62,217 bases of DNA from Oscillospiraceae bacterium (GTDB taxonomy: Bacteria; Bacillota; Clostridia; Oscillospirales; Ruminococcaceae), in NCBI GenBank assembly GCA_022770625.1, contig JALEHK010000021.1, positions 1 to 62,217 of the forward strand, given 5' to 3'. The translations under genes and the position numbers were made by a program. Shown one piece after another: positions 23,197 through 32,047 of the stretch (its first letter is position 1; each line of letters starts with the position of its first letter). A model generated the notes under the pieces. It was not told the origin of the DNA and ran no database searches. It saw only the letters and a list, made by a program, of their open reading frames with translations.

Positions 23197-24633
23197 TCAG
23201 TACTGACGGCCCCAGTAAACCAGCTTATGCGCAGGCTTTCCGCAGCAGACGCACTTGTCGCCGATCGGCTCTTCGTTAAAGGGAATGCAGCGGGACTTGA
23301 TACCGGTCTCATCCTTGATCTTATTTTCACAGGCTTCGTCGCCGCACCACATCGCGCGGATAAAGCCGGATTTCTCGTTGGCGATCTGAACGAACTCGTT
23401 CCAGTCATGTGCGTCCCAGGTACGATTCTTCCGGTTTTCAAGAGCCTTTGCGTACAGACCGTCATGAACCGCCTGAAGCGCTGCCGGAACAGCCGTCTCC
23501 AGTTCATCGAGAGAAACAACGATCTTTTCGCGGGTATCTCTTCTGACGAGGACGCACTGGTTCTGTTCGATATCCTTGGGGCCGATCTCCAGACGGAGCG
23601 GAACGCCCTTCATCTCATACTGAGCGAACTTCCATCCGGGAGAGTTATCGGAATCATCGAGTTTGACGCGGGCGATACTCTTCAGTCTGTTCAGCAGCTC
23701 GCCAGCTTTATCCAGAACGCCTTCCTTATGCTGAGCGATCGGGATGATAATCAGCTGGATCGGAGCGATCGCAGGCGGAAGGACAAGACCGTTGTCATCG
23801 CCGTGGGTCATGATGATGCCGCCGATCATACGGGTCGATACGCCCCAGGAGGTCTGGTGCGGATAAGCGAGTTTATTGTCTCTTCCGGTGAACTGAATGC
23901 CGAATGCGCGGGCAAAACCGTCGCCGAAATAATGGCTGGTGCCCGACTGAAGGGCGACGCCGTTATGCATCATGGCTTCGATGGTATACGTCTCTTCCGC
24001 ACCGGCAAACTTTTCCTTCGGGGTCTTTTCGCCGCGCAGAACCGGGATCGCCAGAGAGTCCTCAAAGAAGGTCGCATATACATCCAGCATCCGCAGCGTC
24101 TCTTCCTGTGCTTCCTTCGCGGTCTCATGCATAGTATGGCCTTCCTGCCAGAGAAATTCGGAGGTACGCAGGAAAGGACGAGTCGTCTTTTCCCAGCGCA
24201 TGACCGAGCACCACTGGTTATACAGCTTGGGCAGGTCGCGGTAGGAATGGATGACATGGGAGAAGTGTTCACAGAAAAGCGTCTCCGAAGTCGGACGGAC
24301 ACAAAGCCGTTCGGTCAGCTTTTCATCGCCGCCCATCGTGACCCATGCGCACTCGGGAGCAAAACCGACGACATGATCCTTTTCCTTCTGAAGAAGGCTT
24401 TCGGGGATCAGCATCGGCATATATACGTTTTCATGTCCGGTTTCTTTAAAGCGGGCATCGAGGATTTTCTGGATATTTTCCCAGATCGCGTAACCATAGG
24501 GACGGAATACAATACAGCCACGCACGCTCGAATATTCGCAAAGCTCGGCTTTTACAACAACGTCGGTATACCATTTGGCGAAATCGACATCCATGGAGGT
24601 GATGGCTTCGACCATCTTCTTCTGCTGTGCCAT
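23197..24633 (-). CDS. proS: Prolyl-tRNA synthetase, archaeal/eukaryotic-type
   Basis: A 478-residue class II synthetase that charges tRNA-Pro. The length without a YbaK-type editing insertion, the motif-2 region [14 protein letters not shown], the motif-3 stretch [16 protein letters not shown] and a C-terminal zinc-like domain ([20 protein letters not shown], then CVCCGKPA) mark it as the short archaeal-style ProRS. The ATG has AAAGGAAG upstream. A sigma-A promoter is present at 24728-24756. I looked for a T-box in the 90-base leader and see none. Confidence 0.95.
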   Translation of the reverse strand: MAQQKKMVEAITSMDVDFAKWYTDVVVKAELCEYSSVRGCIVFRPYGYAIWENIQKILDARFKETGHENVYMPMLIPESLLQKEKDHVVGFAPECAWVTMGGDEKLTERLCVRPTSETLFCEHFSHVIHSYRDLPKLYNQWCSVMRWEKTTRPFLRTSEFLWQEGHTMHETAKEAQEETLRMLDVYATFFEDSLAIPVLRGEKTPKEKFAGAEETYTIEAMMHNGVALQSGTSHYFGDGFARAFGIQFTGRDNKLAYPHQTSWGVSTRMIGGIIMTHGDDNGLVLPPAIAPIQLIIIPIAQHKEGVLDKAGELLNRLKSIARVKLDDSDNSPGWKFAQYEMKGVPLRLEIGPKDIEQNQCVLVRRDTREKIVVSLDELETAVPAALQAVHDGLYAKALENRKNRTWDAHDWNEFVQIANEKSGFIRAMWCGDEACENKIKDETGIKSRCIPFNEEPIGDKCVCCGKPAHKLVYWGRQY

Positions 24634-24727
24634 GAAGGGATCTTCCTTTCTCTTTTAAGGACTTTCAGGAGCATATCTTTCGGAGCGTTTCCCAGCGCAT
24701 CCCGGGTGCATCCTGACAGTTAATTTG

Positions 24728-24756
24728 ATTATATCAGTTTTTCCCTGCCTTTTCAA
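24728..24756 (-). promoter_or_regulatory. Sigma-A promoter of proS
   Basis: Minus strand TTGAAA (24756-24751), 17-base spacer, TATAAT (24733-24728). Confidence 0.85.
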
Positions 24757-24807
24757 GATGCGCGGGGCAGATTCACGGGGCTTTGCCGAAAAAAACTTTT
24801 GGCAAAT

Positions 24808-24840
24808 AAAAAAGGACACGGCCTAAAAACGGCCGTGTCC
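24808..24840 (-). terminator. Terminator of the patB-permease operon
   Basis: GGACACGGCC (24814-24823) pairs with GGCCGTGTCC (24831-24840). On the minus strand it is followed by T6. Confidence 0.9.
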
Positions 24841-24851
24841 GAAAAAAGAAC

Positions 24852-26171
24852 TCAGTTTTCTTCCGAAAGAGGATGAACCTTCTTTTCCCGAAGGAACGCA
24901 TAGACGATAACGACCGCACTGTAAATGAGCATCATCTGCCATGCGTTTTCGATGTCGCTGAAGTTTAAGATCGCCGCCATCACATAACCCGCGAGCGCGA
25001 TGGTCGTCAATACCATCAGAACCGGCTTTTTGACCTTGAAACTGGTTTTAGCCATCGCTTTCGGATTCTTTTTATAGATCAGGTACCCGGTAAAGATCGG
25101 GAACAGGACGTAGATCAGCGATACGCCGTTTCCGAGCATGGCGATCGTGCCGATATCCAGACCGGTGAGGATCGGGATCGCGCCGATGATATAAAAGACG
25201 GTCAGCAGAATCCACGGCGTTCCGCGTTTGCTGATCGATGCGGCTTTTTTCGGAAGCCAACCTTCTTCTGCGGCGATCAGGAGCCCTTTGGTGCACCAGG
25301 TAAAGGTCGCATTCAGAGTCGAAGCGACCGCAAACATACCGCCGCCGACGATAAAGAAAATATAGACCGGCGTCGGGAAGATCTCTCTCGCAACAAGCAC
25401 CAGACTTTCTCCGGCAACCTCATCGATCGGCAGAACTCCTGCGGCGACAACGCCCATCAGCGCGTAAATGACCGCTACGATGACGGTGCTTCCGATCATG
25501 GCCCGCGGAAGATCACGACCGGGATTTTTCATCTCGCCGCCCAGTTCGCTCAGGAACTCGGCTCCGCCGGTCGCAAAGGTCAGAAGGCTTGCACCCGTTA
25601 AGAATCCGACGACACCGTTGGGCATGATCGCGTCGATTCCCTTGAATACGCTCCAGTCAACCTTCGGAAGGCCAAAGCCGATAAAAAGGACAAGCGCCGC
25701 GAGAAGGACAACAACCAGAACATTCTGGAGTTTGGCAGCCAGATCAATGCCCAGAAGGTTCATCACATAACAGATCGTCAGAATCGCAAAAGCAATTACT
25801 GTTTGATTCAGACCGGGGAGCAGGCTGCACATATACTCCGCAAAGGTGATCGCGAACATCGCCAGAACCAGCTGACCCGCCACCAGAAGCGCCAGATAAA
25901 AGAACCCAGTCTTTTTTCCGATATAGTCGCGGACATAGGTATACATACCGCCGGTCGCGGGAACCGCGCTTCCAAGCACTGCCAGAACGGTATTGGGACA
26001 GATGACCAGAATGGCCGCCAGAATAAAGGCAAACGGCGTTCCCGCTCCGGTCAGAGCAATGCAGATACCGGTCAGCGCCATAATGCCGGAGCCGATGATC
26101 TGTCCGATCCCGATCCCCATCAGGTCGCCAAGTCCAAGAACCTTTTTCAGGTCTTTCTTTTCTTCAGCCAT
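24852..26171 (-). CDS. APC-family amino acid permease
   Basis: A 439-residue transporter with about 12 hydrophobic helices. The first, unwound helix carries the APC substrate motif (GIGQIIGSGIMALTG), and the consensus region between helices 2 and 3 follows (AVPATGGMYTYVRDYIGKKTGF). It would exchange or import an amino acid across the membrane. ATG 26171 sits 10 bases after GGAGGT; the GTG four codons earlier overlaps that ribosome site. It lies 21 bases downstream of a PatB/MalY-type lyase, so the substrate may be cystathionine, cysteine or another sulfur amino acid; this is inferred from context. Confidence 0.88.
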   Translation of the reverse strand: MAEEKKDLKKVLGLGDLMGIGIGQIIGSGIMALTGICIALTGAGTPFAFILAAILVICPNTVLAVLGSAVPATGGMYTYVRDYIGKKTGFFYLALLVAGQLVLAMFAITFAEYMCSLLPGLNQTVIAFAILTICYVMNLLGIDLAAKLQNVLVVVLLAALVLFIGFGLPKVDWSVFKGIDAIMPNGVVGFLTGASLLTFATGGAEFLSELGGEMKNPGRDLPRAMIGSTVIVAVIYALMGVVAAGVLPIDEVAGESLVLVAREIFPTPVYIFFIVGGGMFAVASTLNATFTWCTKGLLIAAEEGWLPKKAASISKRGTPWILLTVFYIIGAIPILTGLDIGTIAMLGNGVSLIYVLFPIFTGYLIYKKNPKAMAKTSFKVKKPVLMVLTTIALAGYVMAAILNFSDIENAWQMMLIYSAVVIVYAFLREKKVHPLSEEN

Positions 26172-26192
26172 GATAAAACACACCTCCGTTGA

Positions 26193-27371
26193 TTATTTGA
26201 TTTCGTCCAGCGCGTCCCTGATGCAGGACAGCCCGGCCAGAAGCTGATCTTTCGGACAGGCAATGTTCATCCGGACAAATCCATCATAATTTTCGCCGTA
26301 ATGCGCGCCGCTGTTTAAGCCGGCGCCTTTTTCCGCGATCCGGCGGATCAGTTCGTCGCTGGACAGGCCGTAGCTCCTCATATCCATCCAGAGAAGATAG
26401 GTTCCCTGCGGATCGGCGAGTTTAACCTCAGGCAGATTTTCCGCCAGATACTCTTTGACAAGTTCAGCGTTCCGAGTCAGGAATACCTGTTCCTCATCGA
26501 CCCACCCATCTCCGAGCGTGCAGGCGGTTTTCGCCGCTTCCAGTCCGAGCGTATTCGGACAGAAAAGATAGCGGGAATAGAGGTATGCCTGATACTTTTC
26601 CCGAAGCGTTTTCCCGGGAATGATCAGATTCGAGGTCTCAAGCCCGGCGACATTGAAGGTCTTGCTGCAGCTGGTACAGACGATCAGATTCTCATAAAGC
26701 GCCGGAAATTTCCCGAGGGTCGTGTGGATATGCCCGCCGAGGATAAGATCCCAGTGAATCTCATCGCTGATGACGATAACTCCGTAAGCGGCGCAGATGT
26801 CCGCAACTTTTTGCAGCTCTTCTTTGGTCCAGACGCGGCAGACGGGATTGTGCGGCGAGCAGAATAAAAGCATTTCTGCCCCGTCCTTACAGGCTTTTTC
26901 CAGTCCGTCGAAATCAATATGATAACCCGTTTCGTCCAAAATCAGATCATTTTTGATCAGGGTGCGTCCGGTCGTTTCCACCACCGAATAAAACGGATCG
27001 TAAACCGGAGGCTGAACGATAATCTTTGCATCCGCATGAGTCAACGCCTCGATCGCATTCGCCATGGCGGGCACAATGCCGCCGGTCGGAACGATCCACT
27101 CGTTTTTAATCTCCCAGTCATGCCGCCGCTTGCACCAGCCGGCGATTGCCGAAAAATAGCTTTCATCCAGATCGGTGTATCCGATCACGCCCCGGTCGAT
27201 CCGCTTTTTCAGCGCATCCAGAACCGGCTGAAAAACCGGGTAGTCAGCGTCCGCAATCGAAAAGGGGATCAGTCCTTCCCGACCGTAATCGGCTTTTTGA
27301 AAGTCCCATTTGATACAGGCGGTTCCTTTCCGGTCGATTCCGCGGTCAAATGCTTCAAAACTTCCGCTCAT
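26193..27371 (-). CDS. PatB/MalY-type PLP C-S lyase or aminotransferase
   Basis: A 392-residue fold-type I PLP enzyme. The active-site lysine is in SCSKTFNVAGL, the Asn/Asp cofactor contacts are in CSPHNPVCRVW and VISDEIHWDLI, and an Arg near the C-terminus (DGFVRMNIACP) would bind the carboxylate. The HWDL and FNVAGL signatures fit the PatB/MalY subgroup of cystathionine beta-lyases rather than aspartate aminotransferases. It would release homocysteine or sulfide, pyruvate and ammonia from a sulfur amino acid. AAGGAGTG precedes ATG, and it heads a two-gene operon with the APC permease. Confidence 0.88.
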   Translation of the reverse strand: MSGSFEAFDRGIDRKGTACIKWDFQKADYGREGLIPFSIADADYPVFQPVLDALKKRIDRGVIGYTDLDESYFSAIAGWCKRRHDWEIKNEWIVPTGGIVPAMANAIEALTHADAKIIVQPPVYDPFYSVVETTGRTLIKNDLILDETGYHIDFDGLEKACKDGAEMLLFCSPHNPVCRVWTKEELQKVADICAAYGVIVISDEIHWDLILGGHIHTTLGKFPALYENLIVCTSCSKTFNVAGLETSNLIIPGKTLREKYQAYLYSRYLFCPNTLGLEAAKTACTLGDGWVDEEQVFLTRNAELVKEYLAENLPEVKLADPQGTYLLWMDMRSYGLSSDELIRRIAEKGAGLNSGAHYGENYDGFVRMNIACPKDQLLAGLSCIRDALDEIK

Positions 27372-27418
27372 CTGAAAATCACTCCTTATCTGTTAAAACT
27401 GTAACGATCTATATTTGT

Positions 27419-27447
27419 ATTATAACCCGAGTGTGTTTTCCTGACAA
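27419..27447 (-). promoter_or_regulatory. Sigma-A promoter of the patB-permease operon
   Basis: Minus strand TTGTCA (27447-27442), 17-base spacer, TATAAT (27424-27419). Confidence 0.8.
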
Positions 27448-27481
27448 GTAGGTACTTTCAGGTAATCGTGATAAAAAACAA

Positions 27482-27526
27482 AAAACGGACTTCAATTTCC
27501 AAAAGAAATCAAAGTCCGGATTTTTC
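27482..27526 (-). terminator. Terminator after the PAP2 remnant
   Basis: CGGACTT near 27486 pairs with AAAGTCCG ending near 27519, with further AATTTC/GAAAT pairing inside. On the minus strand it runs into TTTTTTG. Confidence 0.75.
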
Positions 27527-27941
27527 AGTTTGTTTTTTTGCGAAAAGGGGAATGTCTGTCCATCCACGGCGAATAGGCGATCCGGCAAAGAAGATTATCT
27601 CCCGTTACCCCCGGACGTAAATTCAGTCCGTTCGGGAAAATGGCGTAGATCACAAGGCTGATAGTCATGCCGTTGAACATCATAAACGTAACCTTCAGAA
27701 AATCCCGTTTATCGGTCATCAAAAAATACAAAGGCGAACCGATCAGCAGGATAAACCAAGACGCATACGGAATCAGAAACCACTCGCAGAAAGGAATTTT
27801 ATCATCGAGCGGACAATGGATGATGTACTTGGCCGTCACCGTATGTTTGAGAATGACAAAGCCGGTAAGGTAAAAGATGTAGTGGAGCAGGATTTTTGAA
27901 TAAGGCTTTTCCCGCACCAGTTTTTTGATAAATGTCAGCAT
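27525..27941 (-). pseudogene. Truncated PAP2-family membrane phosphatase
   Basis: A 138-residue open frame. Helices at about 18-36 and 55-75, then TDKRDFLKVTFMMFNGMTIS and PNGLNLRP, match the N-terminal half of the membrane PAP2/IPC-synthase-like phosphatases. The catalytic part (the following Cys/Pro-Ser-x-His segment and the later SR-x-H-x3-D segment) is absent. After CRIAYS the protein jumps to PWMDRHSPFRKKTN, which looks like a natural C-terminus. It is probably an in-frame internal deletion that left both ends. The ATG has no strong ribosome site. Without the catalytic residues it should be inactive. Confidence 0.65.
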
Positions 27942-27976
27942 GAGTATAAAAACAGATCTGTCTGAACAGCTTCTGC

Positions 27977-29503
27977 TTATTTTTTCCAGTATTTCCGGTC
28001 AAGGCTCCGGAAACGAACCGCTTCGCTGATATGCTCCGGCCCGATCACCTCATCTCCCGCAAGGTCGGCAATCGTCCGGGAGACCTTCAGGATCCGGTTA
28101 TAGCCCCGGGCAGACAGCCCCAGCCGGTCAAACGCACTGCGCAGAAGAGCGATCCCCTTATCGCTGACCGGGCAGGCTTTTTGCATCAGTGCTGGAGTCA
28201 GGCCGCTGTTGCAGTAAACGCCGGTTCCCTGATACCGTTCCAGCTGGATCTTCCGTGCGCGGTTGACCCGCTTGCGGATCTCCGAAGAGGTCTCGCCCCT
28301 TGCTCCGCCCGAAAGCTGAGAAAATTCGACCGGCGGCACCTCAACGTGCAGATCGATCCGGTCAAGCAGAGGACCGCTGATCCGGGAAAGATACCGTTCG
28401 ACCTTCTGCGGCGAGCAGGTGCAGGCGTGAGTCGGATGACCGTAATAGCCACAGGGGCAGGGATTCATTGCTGCCAAAACGATCATCCGGCAAGGGTATG
28501 TCAGCGTACCGTTGACCCGCGAAATCGTCACCTCTCCGTCCTCGATCGGTTGACGGAGGATTTCAAGCGCCATCCGGTCAAATTCGGGAAGCTCATCCAG
28601 AAACAGAACGCCGTTATGCGCAAGGGAAATCTCTCCCGGACGCGGGATCGTTCCGCCGCCTGAAAGACCGGCCGGGGAAACGGTATGATGCGGAGAACGG
28701 AAGGGGCGCTCGGTGATGATCGGATGCTCGGCGGTCAGGATCCCGGCGATCGAATGGATCTTGGTCGTCTCGATCGCTTCCTCAAACGTAAGATCGGGAA
28801 GAATGGACGGAAAGCGCCTTGCAAGCATACTTTTCCCCGATCCAGGCGAACCGATCAGAAGGGTGTTGTGACCGCCGGCCGCCGCGATCTCAAGCGCGCG
28901 CTTGGCGGTCTCCTGTCCCAGTACATCCGCCATATCGGGATAGGTTCCTTCCAGCGCAGGCCGAAACTCGAGCGGCTGTTCGGGGGTAAGGGTAGTCAGT
29001 CCCTCATAAAAGTTTACGACATCCAGTGCCGAACGGACGCCATAAACCTCGATTCCGCGGACAACGCTTGCTTCGGCGGCATTCTCCGCCGGAAGGAAGA
29101 TTCGCTTATAGCCCTTTTCAAGCGCCATAATGGTCATCGGAAGCGCGCCGGTGATCCGTCTTACGCTTCCGTCCAGTGCCAGTTCTCCCAAAAAGACCGC
29201 CTCATCAAAGCGCGCCTGTGTGCTACCGGACGCGGACAGCAGCGACAGATAAATCGGCAGATCATAAATTGGGCCGCTTTTATGCATATCCGCCGGAGCA
29301 AGGTTTACGGTGATCTTGGCGGCAGGTACCTCAAACCCGGTGTTTTTCAGCGCCGCCTTGACCCGATCCCGGCTTTCCTTTACGGCGGCATCCGGAAGCC
29401 CAACCGTTTCAAACCGCGGCATGCCCCGGGAAATATCCGTCTCGACCTCCACTAAAAAAGCGTTCATCCCAAAAAGCCCGGCACTGGTCACTTTTGCATA
29501 CAT
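27977..29503 (-). CDS. comM: ComM/YifB-family AAA+ ATPase
   Basis: A 508-residue Mg-chelatase-like protein. An N-terminal Lon-protease-like domain (about 1-170, VGLPDAAVKESRDRVKAAL) is followed by an AAA+ module with Walker A GSPGSGKSM, Walker B HNGVLFLDELPEF, a four-cysteine zinc region (CPCGYYGHPTHACTCSP), and a C-terminal helical lid. Homologues help integrate DNA in natural transformation as a branch-migration helicase. ATG 29503 (GGAAGG upstream) is preferred over the longer frame, which runs through the promoter. It is divergent from comEC, with both promoters in the 190-base gap. Confidence 0.92.
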   Translation of the reverse strand: MYAKVTSAGLFGMNAFLVEVETDISRGMPRFETVGLPDAAVKESRDRVKAALKNTGFEVPAAKITVNLAPADMHKSGPIYDLPIYLSLLSASGSTQARFDEAVFLGELALDGSVRRITGALPMTIMALEKGYKRIFLPAENAAEASVVRGIEVYGVRSALDVVNFYEGLTTLTPEQPLEFRPALEGTYPDMADVLGQETAKRALEIAAAGGHNTLLIGSPGSGKSMLARRFPSILPDLTFEEAIETTKIHSIAGILTAEHPIITERPFRSPHHTVSPAGLSGGGTIPRPGEISLAHNGVLFLDELPEFDRMALEILRQPIEDGEVTISRVNGTLTYPCRMIVLAAMNPCPCGYYGHPTHACTCSPQKVERYLSRISGPLLDRIDLHVEVPPVEFSQLSGGARGETSSEIRKRVNRARKIQLERYQGTGVYCNSGLTPALMQKACPVSDKGIALLRSAFDRLGLSARGYNRILKVSRTIADLAGDEVIGPEHISEAVRFRSLDRKYWKK

Positions 29504-29569
29504 CGGCGATGCCTTCCTCTCCGGCACAGACTCTACTGATTGCACAAAATCTGCGTCTGTTTTTCCTTT

Positions 29570-29598
29570 ATTGTACATGATTTTTTGTGTCTGTGCAA
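29570..29598 (-). promoter_or_regulatory. Sigma-A promoter of comM
   Basis: Minus strand TTGCAC (29598-29593), 17-base spacer, TACAAT (29575-29570). Confidence 0.75.
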
Positions 29599-29628
29599 GA
29601 GATAAATCCATTTCTTACCCGGAAAGCC

Positions 29629-29657
29629 TTGCAATCAAAGATCGTTTCCTGTAATAT
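29629..29657 (+). promoter_or_regulatory. Sigma-A promoter of comEC
   Basis: TTGCAA (29629-29634), 17-base spacer, TAATAT (29652-29657). The ComEC start is 37 bases downstream. Confidence 0.7.
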
Positions 29658-29693
29658 AAAAATAAATCGTCGGATAAAAAGGAGAATCGCTTC

Positions 29694-32033
29694 ATGGACA
29701 TTTCCGCACTTCTGCGCCCGAAACGAAGAGAGCCGGTACGCGGCGAGCTTTTAACGCCGATGGCGGCGGCCGGAGCGGTGGTTTCCGGAGCGATCCTTTT
29801 ATCCTCTCTTGTTTCACTGCAATGGATCCGGTATCTGGCGCTTATTTTTGGCGCTGCGGGATTCATCTTTCTTTTGATTTTTCTCCTTTTTCGCAGAAAA
29901 AAGAGGAGCCTTTCCAGACGGGTTGAATTTCCCGCGCTCTTTTTACTGGCGTTTATGCTGGGGATGCTGCTCGCGGGGAAAGAACGCACCGAGCTTCTTG
30001 CCGCGCGGGTTTTTGACGGACAGTCCGCCGTGATCTCCGGCACGGTTTCCCAACCCGTCCGGCGGGCAGGCGGAAAAAGCCGGTTTCTGATCAAAAACGC
30101 ACAGATTTCGACCGAAAGCGGTGTTTCCGGAACCGCCGACGTTCTTTTTTACAGCGACGGAGAGCTTTCCTATGACGGCGGAGAAAAGACGGTTCTGCGC
30201 GCCACACCCTCCTCTGACCTGACTCTCTCCCAGATCGGAATGGGCGGGCAGCTGATCGTCTATCGTGCGGAATTTATCCAGGATGAAAGGAACGGACTGC
30301 TTTACCCTCTTTACCGACTGCGTGCCCGTGTCCTGAGCCGTATACAGCGTAATCTCCGGCAAGCGGTCGGGAAAGAGGACGCGGGACTTCTCTCGGGATT
30401 CCTTTTCGGAAGCCGGGAGATGCTGAGCGACCGAGACGATATCCGGATGCAGGGAGCCGGACTTGCTCATCTGCTCGCGGTATCCGGACTTCATGTCGCG
30501 ATCTTTTTCTCCCTGACCGGTCTTTTACTCCGGCCGTTTGGGCGGCGGGCGGCGCTTTGGGGATCGATCCCGATCACCGCGGGTTATGTTTTCCTGACCG
30601 GAGGTTCGGTCTCTTCGGTTCGCGCTCTGATGATGCTCAGCATGATCGGGTTGGCCGAGTTATGCCGTTATCCTAAAAACACCACTTCTATTCTTGGAAG
30701 CGCTGCGTTTTTCTTCTGCCTTTTCAATCCGAACTGCGTCTTTCAGATCGGTACGATCCTGAGTTTCCTTTCGGTTTTTTGCATCTATGCGGTCTCTCCG
30801 CTTCTGTATAAAGAGGAAATGACGCGCTCTCTGCCCGGAAAATTTGCCGAGTCGGCCTTACAAAACGCCTCCATTTCCCTTTGCATCAGCGTTGCCACCC
30901 TTCCGGTCATGACGCTTCTGAATGGATTTATTCCGTTGCTGGCGCCGGTATGCAGTCTGCTCGTTCTTCCGGTCATGCCGGCGGCTCTGGTGCTCGGACT
31001 GATGGCGGCAGTTCTGGGCGGAAGCTTTCCTGGAAAACTCGTCGGAATTCCTGCTCGTCTGTTGATCGGGTGGATCCGGTTTTCAGCCGACCTTGGAAAC
31101 ATGGGCCCGAAAATTCCGCTTGGCGGAGCGCTTCTCCGAACCGGAACGGCGGCGGTTCTCGCTCTGCTGACCCTGTCGGCGGTCATCTGCGGGATTCGCC
31201 GACTCTCTCTTCACAGAAAACTCTTTGCCTCGCTTACGGCGTTTCTTGTTTCTTTGACTGCTTTTCTTTCGATCCTTCCTCAGCCGCAGACCCTGACCCT
31301 TTCTTCTCTTGAAGGAGCGCTGATCCTGCAAAAAGGCACACAGGCGATGCTGATCGGAAGCGGGAAAAGCGACTATGCAGGAAATACGCTTGCAAAATTT
31401 CTTCGGGCAAACGGCATCCTTTCGTACACGCTTCTGATCCCGGAAGGAAAGCGGACGTTTTCCGGCGGAGCCTATACGCTTTGTGGCACGTTCCCACCGG
31501 AAAAGATCCTCACCGCCGATCCGAATGATTCCTCACTGCGTCAGGCGCTCGATGCTTATCCTGCTCTTGAGGATCAGACCCATATCATTACGGCCGCCGA
31601 ATACCGCCTTTTTGACAGCGGCACGCTCCGTATCCGTCCGTCCAAAGAAGGACTGTCGATCGAACTGTACGAGAACGATCATGCCTTCCGTTTCCGGGAT
31701 AAAGACGCACCGGATGTTCCTTTCGACGGGATCACCATTTATTATGACGCACAGGAAAATTTCCCGGCTTCGCTTACATTGGCAAGCCCGGAAGATCGTG
31801 ATATAATAAATGCTGCGGAACAAAGTTCCGCGACGCTACCGAGTTTTGCTCTGCAAAACTCAACAAGGTATTTATCAAATGCTGCGGAACAAAGTTCCGC
31901 GACGCTACCGAGTTTTGTTGTGCAAAACTCTGCTGAAATAAAAGAAATGCCCGGATGGAAATCCGGTTTTCTACAGCCTGACTGGCAGATCTTTATCGGT
32001 GACGAACTGCGGCTAAGCTGCAAATCCGCCTAA
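29694..32033 (+). CDS. comEC: ComEC/Rec2 DNA-uptake channel with palindrome-encoded tail insert
   Basis: A 779-residue membrane protein that would carry single-stranded DNA into the cell. N-terminal helices and a DUF4131-like OB domain (about 25-200) precede the competence domain with the hallmark GLAHLLAVSGLHVAIF (about 257-272) and many helices to about 535. The C-terminal part corresponds to the usual metallo-beta-lactamase-like domain but lacks the HxHxDH metal motif (MLIGSGKSDYAGNTL stands there). Two 23-residue repeats (NAAEQSSATLPSF, then ALQNS or VVQNS) near the end are encoded by palindromic repeats at 31810-31939. AAAAGGAG precedes ATG. Confidence 0.92.
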   Translation: MDISALLRPKRREPVRGELLTPMAAAGAVVSGAILLSSLVSLQWIRYLALIFGAAGFIFLLIFLLFRRKKRSLSRRVEFPALFLLAFMLGMLLAGKERTELLAARVFDGQSAVISGTVSQPVRRAGGKSRFLIKNAQISTESGVSGTADVLFYSDGELSYDGGEKTVLRATPSSDLTLSQIGMGGQLIVYRAEFIQDERNGLLYPLYRLRARVLSRIQRNLRQAVGKEDAGLLSGFLFGSREMLSDRDDIRMQGAGLAHLLAVSGLHVAIFFSLTGLLLRPFGRRAALWGSIPITAGYVFLTGGSVSSVRALMMLSMIGLAELCRYPKNTTSILGSAAFFFCLFNPNCVFQIGTILSFLSVFCIYAVSPLLYKEEMTRSLPGKFAESALQNASISLCISVATLPVMTLLNGFIPLLAPVCSLLVLPVMPAALVLGLMAAVLGGSFPGKLVGIPARLLIGWIRFSADLGNMGPKIPLGGALLRTGTAAVLALLTLSAVICGIRRLSLHRKLFASLTAFLVSLTAFLSILPQPQTLTLSSLEGALILQKGTQAMLIGSGKSDYAGNTLAKFLRANGILSYTLLIPEGKRTFSGGAYTLCGTFPPEKILTADPNDSSLRQALDAYPALEDQTHIITAAEYRLFDSGTLRIRPSKEGLSIELYENDHAFRFRDKDAPDVPFDGITIYYDAQENFPASLTLASPEDRDIINAAEQSSATLPSFALQNSTRYLSNAAEQSSATLPSFVVQNSAEIKEMPGWKSGFLQPDWQIFIGDELRLSCKSA
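31779..31807 (+). promoter_or_regulatory. Sigma-A promoter inside comEC, for holA operon
   Basis: TTGGCA (31779-31784), 17-base spacer, TATAAT (31802-31807), within the comEC frame. Transcripts would start at about 31814, in the first copy of the palindromic repeat, 234 bases before holA. Confidence 0.65.
31810..31939 (+). repeat. Two copies of the modular palindromic repeat, in frame in comEC
   Basis: Copy 1 starts at 31810 and copy 2 at 31879, a period of 69 bases (23 codons). Each has hairpin A (GCGGAAC-AAA-GTTCCGC; copy 1 at 31815-31831), the linker GACGCTACC, and hairpin B (GAGTTTTGC, 3-base loop, GCAAAACTC; copy 1 at 31841-31861). The loop of hairpin B differs between copies (TCT, TTG/TG). 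Related copies are at 55441 and 59634. Confidence 0.93.
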
Positions 32034-32047
32034 AAAGGAGGGATACC

